Below, piece by piece: positions 16,103-25,769 of a stretch of DNA of 64,000 bases. Positions within the stretch are counted from its first letter, which is position 1, and each line of letters opens with the position of its first letter. The notes beneath the pieces were generated by a model. That model searched no databases, was not told the DNA's origin, and saw nothing but the letters and a program-made list of their open reading frames with translations. Made by a program: the position numbers and the translations under genes. The DNA is from Paenibacillus terrae (GTDB lineage Bacteria > Bacillota > Bacilli > Paenibacillales > Paenibacillaceae): NCBI RefSeq assembly GCF_005217525.1, contig NZ_PNXQ01000016.1:577907-641906 (forward strand). Direction: 5' to 3'.

Positions 16103-17086
16103 CTATCTTTTGTCCATTTTCAAATCCTCTGGACGCAGCGTCATCAGTTCCTGCTTTCCCGGCTGCCCGCTTCTGTACTGATTGAGCAGCCTGACAGCCT
16201 GATGCCGAATCGCTTTTTCGATCACATTGCGGACATAACGCGCGTTGCTAAATGCATGAAGACTGTCGTTGCGTTCATTCAACAGATGCTCTTTCATTTT
16301 GAGTATGGACTGAGGCATGAGAATATAATCCCGTTCTTTGGCCATCATTTCGGAAATTTGGATAAGCTGATCCACGGTATAGTCCGGAAAATCCAGCTGG
16401 ATGGGAAAACGGGAAGGCAAGCCAGGATTCGTACGCAAAAAGAAGTCCATCTCTCCCGAGTATCCGGCAAGGATCAAAATAAATTGGTTTTTCTGATCCT
16501 CCATGGATTTTACTAAGGTATCAATAGCTTCCTTTCCAAAATCCTTTTCCCCTCCCCGCGCCAAACTATACGCCTCATCAATAAACAGCACCCCACCCAA
16601 AGACTTTTTCACCAGATCCCGCGTTTTTTGCGCTGTATGTCCGATATACTCTCCTACCAAATCAGCCCTCTCCACCTCAATCAGATGGCCTTTGCTCAGT
16701 ACTCCCATTTTTTGCAGCATTTTAGCGATAATGCGGGCCACCGTCGTTTTCCCTGTACCCGGGTTTCCTTTGAAAATCATGTGATATACGTGCGCGTTAC
16801 TCAACAGCCCCGCATCAGTACGCATATGGGCAATTTGCAAAAAAGCATATACTTCAAATACCAGATCTTTGATGTTATCCAAGCCAACGAGATGATCGAG
16901 TTCCTTCTGAATTTCCTGATAGAGACTAAGATACTGCGGTAACGCCTGCGACTTGGTCGAAGTTGCTGCATCCGTCTCATCAACATTTACCGAAGCTATC
17001 GGCTCCGGGCTACGCAGCACGACATTGATTTGTCTGGAAGGTCTCTCCTCCGTCCGCTTGCCCGCGGCGATTCCCCGTCCGTTCAT
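16103..17086 (-). CDS. spoVK: Stage V sporulation AAA+ ATPase SpoVK
   Basis: 327 residues of the CbbX/SpoVK AAA+ family: Walker A GNPGTGKTTVAR, Walker B GGVLFIDEAYSLA, and an arginine-rich sensor region near FSNARYVRNVIEKAIRHQA. SpoVK is needed for spore maturation in B. subtilis. ATG at 17086 has GAGGTGATGG. First gene of the conserved spoVK-hflX-ynbB-glnRA order. Confidence 0.92.
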   Translation of the reverse strand: MNGRGIAAGKRTEERPSRQINVVLRSPEPIASVNVDETDAATSTKSQALPQYLSLYQEIQKELDHLVGLDNIKDLVFEVYAFLQIAHMRTDAGLLSNAHVYHMIFKGNPGTGKTTVARIIAKMLQKMGVLSKGHLIEVERADLVGEYIGHTAQKTRDLVKKSLGGVLFIDEAYSLARGGEKDFGKEAIDTLVKSMEDQKNQFILILAGYSGEMDFFLRTNPGLPSRFPIQLDFPDYTVDQLIQISEMMAKERDYILMPQSILKMKEHLLNERNDSLHAFSNARYVRNVIEKAIRHQAVRLLNQYRSGQPGKQELMTLRPEDLKMDKR

Positions 17087-17236
17087 GCATCCATCACCTC
17101 AACATTTCTTCAGGCACAGCTTACCCTATTAATGTATTCGGCCCGGCATGTCCTTATTAGCATAAAAGCAACAGGAGCTTGTGCAAAGCATTTTGTTTAT
17201 AAGAGAAGCTGCCTTTATGAGAAACCGTTATACGTT

Positions 17237-17932
17237 TCAGGACACCCAGGTTTGGGCACTGAGCCACCACTTTTGCAGCGTCCATTTGGCGTAAGCCAGT
17301 ACCTCTCTCGATTGATGAAGCGGCATATTCAGTACTTTAGATTCCGCCAGAGCCATCTGAGGACGTTCCAAATTCAAAAATCGGGCTATTTCCAGCGCCC
17401 GTGGACCATGATAACTGTGGGTGATAATCACAGTCGAGCTCCAACCATACTCCTGCATGATACGCTGGCTATATAGTAGATTTTCGTAGGTGCTGGTCGC
17501 ATGGTTTTCCAACACAATATGCTGCGCTGGAATACCTCTGTCAACCAAATAGCGTTGCATCCCCTCAGCCTCAGTATACGGGTAAGTTGGTTTGTCCAGC
17601 CCTCCGCTTACAATCAGACGCTTTACTGTACCGTTGCGGTATAGCTGCAGGGCCTCGTTCAGCCTCTCCTTTAGCCCCGGACTTGGCTCTGCTCCCCACA
17701 TGGAAGCCCCAAGTACAATTCCTACCTGTGCTTGCTGAAGCGGAGTGGTAGAGGCAGCGTTATTCATATCCCAAAATCGAATACCTCCCCATACCAAAGC
17801 GATCACAATGATAACCAGCAGACAAAGCATAAGACGTTTGGCTGCTGAAAACTTTTTTTCTAGGCGGCTCAGCCTGTTTTTTGATTCAGAATTTTTTGGC
17901 CCAGTGCTTCTAATCCTCTGCAAAACCTTCAC
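17237..17932 (-). CDS. YdcF/SanA-like DUF218 membrane protein
   Basis: 231 residues: cytoplasmic start, one membrane helix (about 33-50, LMLCLLVIIVIALVWGG), then an extracytoplasmic DUF218 domain with VGIVLGASMWG, LIVSGGLDK, EAEGMQRYL and ENHATSTYENL. Such proteins are implicated in envelope integrity; the biochemical role is not settled. Its ATG overlaps the stop of the upstream DUF402 gene, so the two are translationally coupled. Confidence 0.85.
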   Translation of the reverse strand: MKVLQRIRSTGPKNSESKNRLSRLEKKFSAAKRLMLCLLVIIVIALVWGGIRFWDMNNAASTTPLQQAQVGIVLGASMWGAEPSPGLKERLNEALQLYRNGTVKRLIVSGGLDKPTYPYTEAEGMQRYLVDRGIPAQHIVLENHATSTYENLLYSQRIMQEYGWSSTVIITHSYHGPRALEIARFLNLERPQMALAESKVLNMPLHQSREVLAYAKWTLQKWWLSAQTWVS

Positions 17933-18486
17933 CGTTCCCTTTTAAAATCACCGTTGTGAAACCATTCTGCCCGGTGTTTCAACGACATTTTAAAATATGG
18001 GAATATATGGGTATTTATCCGTCGTAAAACCTCAGCCGCAGTACGATTAGCCAGTTCTGCCTCCTGTGTCGAGATATGCCCGCGCTGTAACGCATCCTCC
18101 AGCTCATCCTCATCCACTAAAAAGATTTCGCCATTTTTAAGTACAACAACATCCAAATACAAATCGTCAAACCAGGGCACTCCCTGATCAGTCACTCCCT
18201 GATTTCGGCAGGTATCAATATACCATTCCACAATCTGCTCCCGATTGTCGAACATAGCAGTTACTACATAATGCGCACCCTTCGGATAATATTGCAACCA
18301 GGAATACCCTTTATCCGCTATGCAAAATGTATGACCGCCGTAGCTTTTCCATAACGGCTCCTTGAGACTCAAAATGGTATACAAGGTCACATATCCTGTA
18401 AACACGTCACTTTCCACATACCGGCAAGCAAACTTGCGGTTCGTTATTCTGCGCCAGTTGGCCCGGTCTCCGAATTTGCGCTTCAT
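17929..18486 (-). CDS. DUF402 nucleotide phosphatase-like protein
   Basis: About 185 residues of the DUF402/Ntdp family (nucleoside tri- and diphosphatase in Gram-positives). Motifs include the acidic WFDDLYLDVVVLKNGEIFLVDEDELEDAL stretch, here in two pieces WFDDLYLDVVV and DEDELEDAL, with GAHYVVTAMFD before it. ATG at 18486 (MKRKFGDR) with GAGGA nine bases upstream is chosen over the longer frame to 18543. Confidence 0.8.
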   Translation of the reverse strand: MKRKFGDRANWRRITNRKFACRYVESDVFTGYVTLYTILSLKEPLWKSYGGHTFCIADKGYSWLQYYPKGAHYVVTAMFDNREQIVEWYIDTCRNQGVTDQGVPWFDDLYLDVVVLKNGEIFLVDEDELEDALQRGHISTQEAELANRTAAEVLRRINTHIFPYFKMSLKHRAEWFHNGDFKRER

Positions 18487-18567
18487 AAATGATGTTCCTC
18501 TCCAACATTGGTAAAACCAGCTTACCATATTTAAACTGTACACTCAAAAATAACACCCTTTACCACA

Positions 18568-18613
18568 ACAAAAAAGGTATTCCCAGACCATAATATGGTC
18601 CGAAAATACCTTT
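18568..18613 (-). terminator. Terminator of the penicillin-binding protein gene
   Basis: AAAGGTATT (18573-18581) pairs with AATACCTTT (18605-18613), with an inner GACCAT/ATGGTC stem, and T-rich sequence follows on the minus strand. Confidence 0.75.
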
Positions 18614-18652
18614 AGTATAAAACAAATACATATCACACACAGCATACGTCTT

Positions 18653-21313
18653 CTAATCTCGGTTGCGAAGTCCACGATTGGAGCTCGACTGACCGTTGGA
18701 GTTGGTTTCCTGACTGCCATCCGATGTGGTTCCTGTGGTAGATGGATCCGTGGTAACTGGATTTACCGTGGAATCACTATTGAAGGTACCTGCATCTGGT
18801 ATTGTTGTCTGACCATTCCCCTGGTTCGTGTCACTACCGATGCCGGAGCCGCCACTATGATTGCCTGTACTGCCAGTGCCATTTCCGCCAGTGTCTCCAG
18901 GAATCGTCGGAACCTGTCCCGGGCTGGTGCTATTATCGGTACCTCCAGGAACTGTATTCCCCTGATCGGTGCCGTTCTGACCGTCTGTAGTCCCGCTGTT
19001 ATCCGGTAATGTTCCATCCTGATTCGGATCGGTTCCCTGCTGCGGATCTACCGGAGTGGTCTCTGCCGGAATTTCCACACGGATTGTATTGGATGGAGCA
19101 GATTCCTTACCATCCGCTCCATAAGCCGTTACATAATATTCATACGACGCTCCGGCTAATGGAGACGTATCTTCTCCACTTGTGCCTTTCATTGCCTCCA
19201 TAATCACCGTAAAGCCCCCTTCGGAAGCCTCTTTGCGATACACGCGGTATTGCACATTGTCTCCCGCTGCCGCAGTCCAGGACAACGATACAATTTGTGT
19301 ATCCTGACTATAAGACCCGCTCAGTCCGCTTGGAGCAGTAGCCTGAACTGGCACGTCTGGCTTCTGCTCAACTGGTGGTTCATATCCTTTTGGCTGGCTG
19401 AATTGCGTAACCGGGTGCCCCTTGAGGGCTTCACCCATGACCCTTCCGAAAAAGGCTGCCGACTGCCCACTGTAGTTTCTCAGCATATGTTTGCTGTCCG
19501 GCTTGTCATAGCCCATCCATACCGCACCAGTATATTCCGGCGTATAACCGACAAACCAGATATCACGGTTGCCACTATTCCCGCTAATTCCACTCTGGGT
19601 TGTACCGGTTTTACCCGCTACAGGCCAATCAATACGGGCTTTGCGGCCCGTACCGCTATTGACTACGTTTTGCATCATCTGCGTCATTTCATAAGCTGTT
19701 TTCTCGCTCATTACGGTTTTAAATTCTTCTTTGTGAGTGTAAACCGTTTTGTCATCACTATCGTTAATTTGCTTGATGGAGTAAGCTTTTTGGAACTGTC
19801 CATTATTGGCAAAAGCACTGTATGCCTGTGCCATTTCAAGCGTGTTCGTTCCTTTACTTAATCCACCCAATGCGATAGCGAGCGAGTGATCATTTTTGTC
19901 CATCGGGATGCCTACGCTTTCCGCGAATTGGACCCCTCTTTCCACACCGATCTGATTGAGCAACCATACTGGCGGGATATTTTCAGACTTTGTAATCGCA
20001 TCGGTCATACTGATGGTCGAAGAGTAACCGTGCAAGTTTTTCGGGCTATACCCGTTAAAGCTCTGTCGCTCATTACTCAAAGGTGTATCCATTGTAAATT
20101 TGCCGGATTCGAGAGCCGGCGCATACGCCGCAATAGGTTTAAAGGCCGAGCCTGGCTGTCTGCGGCTTTGCGTAGCGCGGTTAAAGGTTCCCTTTTTGTA
20201 ATCCCGTCCGGGTGCCATTGCGGCAATTCCGCCCGTCTGGTTGTTAATGATGACCATGGAGCCCTGAACAGGCTGATCGTCCGGACTTTTTTCGAACATA
20301 CTATCATCTGCCATCGCCTGATCCAGCGCATTTTGGGCCTGAGCATCCATCGTCGTATGAATTTTGTAGCCGCCAACGATCAGATCGTTTCCGCTGACTC
20401 CCGGCAAAGCATCCTCCGCCTCATTCATCACATACTCCATAAAATTTTGATACTTTTGAACTTTTTCCGGCTGCTTGTAATCATAATCTACAGCCTTGGC
20501 CTCTTCCATTTCCTGCTTGCCAATCATTCCCTGCTCAAACATTAGCTGAAGAACCACAGCACGTCGTTCCTTTGAGTTTTCCGGATTACTGATTGGATTA
20601 TATTTGGAAGGCCCTTTTGGAATAGCTGCCAATGTGGCGATCTGCCATAGCTTTAATTCTTTTAAGTTCGATTGCCCAAAGTACCCCACCGAAGCTGCCT
20701 TGATTCCTGAATAGGAGCGTCCAAACCAAATTCTGTTCAAATACAACGTAATAATTTCATCTTTAGTCAAATTCCGTTCTAGCGCCATTGCAATGGATAC
20801 CTCGGTCGCTTTACGGAAAAAGGTCTTATCACGCGACAAAAAAAGGTTTTTGGCCAACTGCTGGGTCAGCGTACTGCCACCCTCCACTGCCGAACGGGCT
20901 ACGATATCTTTTACGGCCGCCCGGCCGATAGACCAAATATCAACCCCCTGGTGCTCCATAAATCGCTTATCCTCAGTTGCTATAAAAGCTTTTTTGAGCA
21001 ATGGTGGAATTTCTTCACTTTTGACAGGATCGCTTTTTTGTACGGACAGCTCGCCCATAAGCACACCATTACGATCGTAAACCTTTGATGTCTCGTTCAC
21101 TGTAATTTTATCCTTATTGGCTTTGTAAATTTGTTCGCCATTTACCATGACAAACAAATATCCACCCAGCGCGCAAAATATAGCTAACGCCGCCGTAATA
21201 AACAGGGTCCATCCAACTTGCTTAGCTGTAATCTTCTTTTTCTTGCCCTTCGGCTTCTCTTTAGGTGTGTTTCTATTGCGATTGCCGGATCTGGACAATG
21301 AATCATTTGGCAT
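18653..21313 (-). CDS. ponA: Class A penicillin-binding protein (PBP1A-like)
   Basis: 886 residues. Basic cytoplasmic start and one membrane helix (about 31-53). Glycosyltransferase domain: EDKRFMEHQGVDIWS and GGSTLTQQLAKNLFL. Transpeptidase: active serine in SAFKP, SEN, and KTGTTQ. An FN3-like segment follows (about 675-760, SLSWTAAAGDNVQYRVYRKE), then about 120 residues of low-complexity G/T/S/N/D sequence ending in GLRNRD. It polymerises and cross-links peptidoglycan at the outer membrane face. The long repetitive tail is an outside-facing spacer whose length probably varies between strains. Confidence 0.93.
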   Translation of the reverse strand: MPNDSLSRSGNRNRNTPKEKPKGKKKKITAKQVGWTLFITAALAIFCALGGYLFVMVNGEQIYKANKDKITVNETSKVYDRNGVLMGELSVQKSDPVKSEEIPPLLKKAFIATEDKRFMEHQGVDIWSIGRAAVKDIVARSAVEGGSTLTQQLAKNLFLSRDKTFFRKATEVSIAMALERNLTKDEIITLYLNRIWFGRSYSGIKAASVGYFGQSNLKELKLWQIATLAAIPKGPSKYNPISNPENSKERRAVVLQLMFEQGMIGKQEMEEAKAVDYDYKQPEKVQKYQNFMEYVMNEAEDALPGVSGNDLIVGGYKIHTTMDAQAQNALDQAMADDSMFEKSPDDQPVQGSMVIINNQTGGIAAMAPGRDYKKGTFNRATQSRRQPGSAFKPIAAYAPALESGKFTMDTPLSNERQSFNGYSPKNLHGYSSTISMTDAITKSENIPPVWLLNQIGVERGVQFAESVGIPMDKNDHSLAIALGGLSKGTNTLEMAQAYSAFANNGQFQKAYSIKQINDSDDKTVYTHKEEFKTVMSEKTAYEMTQMMQNVVNSGTGRKARIDWPVAGKTGTTQSGISGNSGNRDIWFVGYTPEYTGAVWMGYDKPDSKHMLRNYSGQSAAFFGRVMGEALKGHPVTQFSQPKGYEPPVEQKPDVPVQATAPSGLSGSYSQDTQIVSLSWTAAAGDNVQYRVYRKEASEGGFTVIMEAMKGTSGEDTSPLAGASYEYYVTAYGADGKESAPSNTIRVEIPAETTPVDPQQGTDPNQDGTLPDNSGTTDGQNGTDQGNTVPGGTDNSTSPGQVPTIPGDTGGNGTGSTGNHSGGSGIGSDTNQGNGQTTIPDAGTFNSDSTVNPVTTDPSTTGTTSDGSQETNSNGQSSSNRGLRNRD

Positions 21314-21500
21314 TCCCCTGACTCCCTTTCGCGAATAATCATATGTTGCCGATCGTATGCATAGCTTGCTGTCGACAGCATGAAAGCAAACGGAATGAAA
21401 AGAACAACCTGTTGAGGTTGCTCCCGGTCACATTCCTATACGGTTAGACGAGACGGTCGTTTAAAAAGTTTCATCAACCCAGGCGACCGTCAAGCCGTAA

Positions 21501-21746
21501 TCAGTTATCGCTGGCGTTATCCTGTTGCTGTACAAGCGACACATTGCGTTGCGGTGAAAAGGTGGAAATAGCATGCTTGTAGATCAGCTGTTGCTTTCCA
21601 TCCGAGTCGATAACAATTGTGAAGTTGTCAAATGCTTTAATCGTTCCCCGCACCTGAAATCCGTTGATCAGGTACACCGTTACTGGTATAGAATCCTTGC
21701 GCAATTGATTCAGAAACGTATCTTGGATATTAATGGACTTGTTCAT
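21501..21746 (-). CDS. hfq: RNA chaperone Hfq
   Basis: About 81 residues from [18 protein letters not shown], with Sm1 ([20 protein letters not shown]) and Sm2 (IYKHAISTF) motifs. It assists small RNA/mRNA pairing. Start ATG at 21746 fits the family and has GGGGG upstream; an upstream in-frame ATG would add eight residues. Directly after miaA, as in many bacteria. Confidence 0.95.
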   Translation of the reverse strand: MNKSINIQDTFLNQLRKDSIPVTVYLINGFQVRGTIKAFDNFTIVIDSDGKQQLIYKHAISTFSPQRNVSLVQQQDNASDN

Positions 21747-21766
21747 TTTAGCCGTACCCCCAATAA

Positions 21767-22753
21767 TCATTTGGATTGTTTTGAAGTATATTCAAGGTCT
21801 GTCCGGAACTTTCCTGCTATAATTTCGTGTATTCGGGCTGCATGAGCAGAAAAATTTCCGAAATCGGTGACATCTACCCACTGGATATCCTTCATATGGC
21901 GAAACCACGAGAGCTGCCGCTTCGCAAAATGACGCGTATCCCGTTTCAGCCAAGTCACCGCCTCTTCCAAAGACACCTCTCCTCGCAGGTAGGAGGATAT
22001 CTCTTTATAGCCTAGACCTTGCATGGAGATGGCATCGCTTCGCACTCCCCGTTCCATTAAGGAAGTTACCTCAGCAACAAGCCCTTGATCGAGCATCCCG
22101 TCAATTCGGTCTTCAATACGTTTATATAGCATTTGCCTATCCATTGTCAAACCTACGATGCAGAGCTGATAGGGAGATTCCTTTTTTTGACTGGCCAATT
22201 GTGAGCTAAGCGTCGTTCCGCTAACATGATAAATTTCCAACGCTCGAACGACTCGGCGGCGGTCATTGGGATGAAGACGACGTGCACTTTCGGGATCAAC
22301 CGCCTGTAGTCGGGCATGAAGCGCCTCGGCCCCAAATTGATCGGCATAATCAAGCTGTTCCTGACGAAAAGCTTCATCAGCTCCCACCTCGGAAAACTGG
22401 TATTCATAGCAGACAGACTCCACATATAAACCTGTCCCGCCTACGATAAACGGCAGTTTCCCTCTGGCATGAATATCCGGTATGAGGCGACGGCAATCTT
22501 CCTGAAAAGCAGCTACCGAATATGGGTATTCCGGCTCATGAATATCAATCAAATGGTGCTTGATTCCTTCCATTTCCTGTTCGGAAATTTTGGCAGTTCC
22601 AATATCCATATGACGGTACACCTGCATGGAATCTCCGGAAATAATCTCCCCGCCAAATTGCCGTGCCATCTCGATGCTTAATTTCGTCTTGCCGACTGCA
22701 GTCGGGCCGACAAGAACAAGTAGTTTAGGCTTAGATGCCGCTATCAATATCAA
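21767..22753 (-). CDS. miaA: tRNA dimethylallyltransferase MiaA
   Basis: 328 residues. P-loop [11 protein letters not shown], then [17 protein letters not shown] and GGTGLYVES, all MiaA signatures. It adds a dimethylallyl group to A37 of tRNAs reading UNN codons. Its start overlaps the end of the methyltransferase gene by 23 bases. Confidence 0.95.
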   Translation of the reverse strand: MILIAASKPKLLVLVGPTAVGKTKLSIEMARQFGGEIISGDSMQVYRHMDIGTAKISEQEMEGIKHHLIDIHEPEYPYSVAAFQEDCRRLIPDIHARGKLPFIVGGTGLYVESVCYEYQFSEVGADEAFRQEQLDYADQFGAEALHARLQAVDPESARRLHPNDRRRVVRALEIYHVSGTTLSSQLASQKKESPYQLCIVGLTMDRQMLYKRIEDRIDGMLDQGLVAEVTSLMERGVRSDAISMQGLGYKEISSYLRGEVSLEEAVTWLKRDTRHFAKRQLSWFRHMKDIQWVDVTDFGNFSAHAARIHEIIAGKFRTDLEYTSKQSK

Positions 22754-23588
22754 TCACTCCGTACACTGTTTTCGTTGTGCCCCGTTGCTCCACACGGAAG
22801 CCGAGGCGGGCAAATTCCCCACTGCCCCGTTTTTCCTTCAATACAATTGTTTTCCTTGCAATCCGTTTTGCCTGAACAATACTTTCCTCATCCAGCGCAT
22901 CCGGGTTAGCCAACCCTCTCAATGGACTGATTGCACTAGAATCAAGCAACGGATCACGGAACATCGGGTCAAAATAGATAATATCCATACTGCGATCTGG
23001 CAAGCTCCTCAAATAGTCCAGATGATGACCAAAACGAACTTCAATGCCGGAAAATGCCTCATCTACCGCAGCGTTACCGGAACGGTAATGCCTCATTCCA
23101 TCCTTGATTAAAGCATAGACAGGAAAAGAACTTTCCACAGCAGTTACTTGTCCAGAGCTTCCCGTTCCAATTGCAAACAGGAGGGAATCCGTTCCGAGTC
23201 CTGCGGTGCAATCTAGCACGGTATCCCCCGGAACGAGCCGAGCGGCGGTCAACATCGGATCAGGCTCGCCCTTCAGCACCCGCTTGGCTCGGATGAAGCC
23301 CATGCTCGGGTGAAAAGTCATCGCCGGTTGTTCCGAGCTAATCAGCCTCACCCCATCCTGTACGAGCACCAGCACTTGACGAACTCTATGAGCAGCAGTC
23401 AGCCTTGCTACCGATATACCACGACGGGGTGCATACAGCACTCCCAGCTCAGCTGCAAGCAGTTCCGCCCGCTGCACGACCTCAGCCGAGGGAGAATCCC
23501 CCGTAGTTACCAATAAATGGGATTTTTCTTCCTGGAGCCTCGCCTGCTTTTCTTCTTCGCGGTTTTCCCGATCCTGTAACATATACAA
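22731..23588 (-). CDS. Class I SAM-dependent methyltransferase, RsmJ-like
   Basis: 285 residues. Methyltransferase motif I is DTVLDCTAGLGTDSLLFA; the catalytic-region motif is IIYFDPMFRDP, followed by the RGLANPDALDEES region, resembling RsmJ-type 16S rRNA guanine methyltransferases. The N-terminal 110 residues are extra compared with E. coli RsmJ. Located between mutL and miaA. The RNA target is inference. Confidence 0.75.
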   Translation of the reverse strand: MYMLQDRENREEEKQARLQEEKSHLLVTTGDSPSAEVVQRAELLAAELGVLYAPRRGISVARLTAAHRVRQVLVLVQDGVRLISSEQPAMTFHPSMGFIRAKRVLKGEPDPMLTAARLVPGDTVLDCTAGLGTDSLLFAIGTGSSGQVTAVESSFPVYALIKDGMRHYRSGNAAVDEAFSGIEVRFGHHLDYLRSLPDRSMDIIYFDPMFRDPLLDSSAISPLRGLANPDALDEESIVQAKRIARKTIVLKEKRGSGEFARLGFRVEQRGTTKTVYGVIDIDSGI

Positions 23589-23594
23589 ACTCCC

Positions 23595-25709
23595 CTACAT
23601 TACTCTCTTAAACAGCTTCTCCAAATCATATGTGGAAAAGGATACAACGATAGGCCGCCCATGCGGGCAGGTGTACGGCTGTCTGCACGCCGCCAAACGC
23701 TCCAGCAGTACGACAGCCTGTCGGTCGGTCAGCTTTTGGTTTGCTTTGATCGACGCCCGGCAGGAGCACATGATCGAGGCTGCCTCCCGTAGCTTAGCCA
23801 GATCTATTGCTTTTTCATCCAGCACCCATCCTGCCATTTCCTCAATAACATCCGCTTCTTCTCCTTGAGGAAGCCAGTAAGGATAGGAGCTAACACGGAA
23901 GGTTTGACCTCCAAAATGCTCCAAATACACTCCCGCCTGCTCAAACCAGTGCAGCCTTGTTTTCAGCTTTTCCGTCTCCGAAGGCGTAAATTCTAATGTA
24001 ATCGGCAGCAGTAGCTCCTGCGATACCGCCTCGGGATTGCCGAATTTTTCATAATAGAATTCGTAGTTAACCCGTTCATGCGCAGCATGCTGGTCAATTA
24101 AATACAGCCCCTGATCGTTCTGCGCAATCAAATAGGTTCCATGGTGCTGACCAATCAAATTTAGCTCAGGAAAAGCGGGCAACTCGGGAGCCTCACCCGA
24201 TACCACTGCCAACTGCTCTGCATTCAGCCGTGACTGACGTGTCTTCTGATCCGTGAAATAACGGGAATCCTCGGCGTTTCCTCCACCCGGTGAAGCAGAA
24301 GACCGATAAGCTACAGAAGCAGCCGCTTCCTGTACTCTGCCGCTGTACAAGGGGGATGAGCTCGATCCGGCTTTATTCCCATCGTTTCCATCCACAAAAT
24401 CTGCATCCAGTTCCTCGTCACTGACACGTTGCCCAGAAGACGGGTTCCCCCGACCAGAGGCAGGGAGCCTTTCCCTAGCTTGAAGTTGCTCACGCTCCGT
24501 GCCAAGCCTGTGGTTTTCCTCATTCTGGTCCAAGCGAATGGATTGGCGCGGGTCACGACCCTCCGGGTAAGATCCGGAAAGCGACTGTGCCTCCCTCCGG
24601 CTCTCGCCAGCAGAAGAATTTCCTTCCGTATCGTTTCCCTTCGAGAAATGAAACTGCTCCTGGACGAACGAGCCGCTATCCTTACCGCCAATTTCGCGCT
24701 TGACCGCCTTCGGAATCAGTACCTGTTGTCCTAAAACAGCCTTTACCGAATCCTCAACCAGTTGAAACAGCTCGGCTTCCTTGCTGAACCGCACCTCCAG
24801 CTTGGCGGGATGAACGTTAACATCTACTAGTGAAGGATGCATTTCCAACTGGATCACAGCCAGTGGAAAACGATTGATCGGCAGCAAGGTATGATACGCT
24901 TTGAGCAGCGCCTGATTCAATCCATAGCTGCGCACAAAGCGTCCGTTCACCACCGTTGAGATGGCATTCCGATTCGATCTGGTCCACTCCGGGCGACTGA
25001 CATAGCCGCTAATGCGGTAATCCAGACTCTCTCCTTCCAGCAGCAGCATGGATTTCGCAGCCGAAGTTCCATAAACCGCAGCAATCACCTGAAGCAAGTC
25101 ACCATTGCCCAGCGTTTGAAGCAGTGTATTCCCATTATGCCTTAAGGTGAAGGCAACTTCCGAATGCGAGAGCGCCATTCGGTACAACACATCCGAAATG
25201 TGCCCCAGTTCTGTCTGGATCGTTTTCATATATTTCAGCCTTGCAGGCGTGTTATAAAACAGCTCCCGGACGGTAAAATCCGTCCCCTGTCGGGCCGCTG
25301 CATCCTCATGGAGCATCAGCTTGCCGCCCTCAATAACCAATTTGCGGGCACGTCCGTCATCTCCGGCTGCTGTGAGCAGCTCCAGTTTCGATACAGCCGC
25401 AATACTCGGAAGTGCTTCTCCCCGGAAGCCCAGGCTCGTGATCTGGAACAGATCGCGTCCGTGTCCGATTTTGCTGGTCGCATGCCGATAGAACGCCGTT
25501 TCCACATCTTCAGGCTCGATGCCACTACCGTTATCCGTCACCCGGATGCTTTGCAGTCCGCCTTCCTCTACCCATACGTCGATACGGGTACCGCCCGCAT
25601 CAATCGCATTTTCCACCAGTTCCTTCACGACGGAGGCTGGACGCTCCACAACCTCACCGGCAGCAATCTGGTTGGCAATATGCTCATCCAGTACCCGAAT
25701 TTTAGACAT
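23595..25709 (-). CDS. mutL: DNA mismatch repair protein MutL
   Basis: 704 residues. GHKL ATPase N-terminus (ELVENAIDAG, RGEALPSIA, DGTDFTVRELFYNTPAR variants). The linker (about 335-500) is rich in S, G, R, E and Q. The C-terminal endonuclease domain has DQHAAHERVNYE and CPHGRP, the metal-binding motifs of nicking MutL proteins. Follows mutS with a 60-base gap. Confidence 0.97.
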   Translation of the reverse strand: MSKIRVLDEHIANQIAAGEVVERPASVVKELVENAIDAGGTRIDVWVEEGGLQSIRVTDNGSGIEPEDVETAFYRHATSKIGHGRDLFQITSLGFRGEALPSIAAVSKLELLTAAGDDGRARKLVIEGGKLMLHEDAAARQGTDFTVRELFYNTPARLKYMKTIQTELGHISDVLYRMALSHSEVAFTLRHNGNTLLQTLGNGDLLQVIAAVYGTSAAKSMLLLEGESLDYRISGYVSRPEWTRSNRNAISTVVNGRFVRSYGLNQALLKAYHTLLPINRFPLAVIQLEMHPSLVDVNVHPAKLEVRFSKEAELFQLVEDSVKAVLGQQVLIPKAVKREIGGKDSGSFVQEQFHFSKGNDTEGNSSAGESRREAQSLSGSYPEGRDPRQSIRLDQNEENHRLGTEREQLQARERLPASGRGNPSSGQRVSDEELDADFVDGNDGNKAGSSSSPLYSGRVQEAAASVAYRSSASPGGGNAEDSRYFTDQKTRQSRLNAEQLAVVSGEAPELPAFPELNLIGQHHGTYLIAQNDQGLYLIDQHAAHERVNYEFYYEKFGNPEAVSQELLLPITLEFTPSETEKLKTRLHWFEQAGVYLEHFGGQTFRVSSYPYWLPQGEEADVIEEMAGWVLDEKAIDLAKLREAASIMCSCRASIKANQKLTDRQAVVLLERLAACRQPYTCPHGRPIVVSFSTYDLEKLFKRVM

Positions 25710-25769
25710 CCTTTTAACCTCCCCCTGACTTCAAAGTGTGATGAAAAACTAGAAATATAATATTGTTAC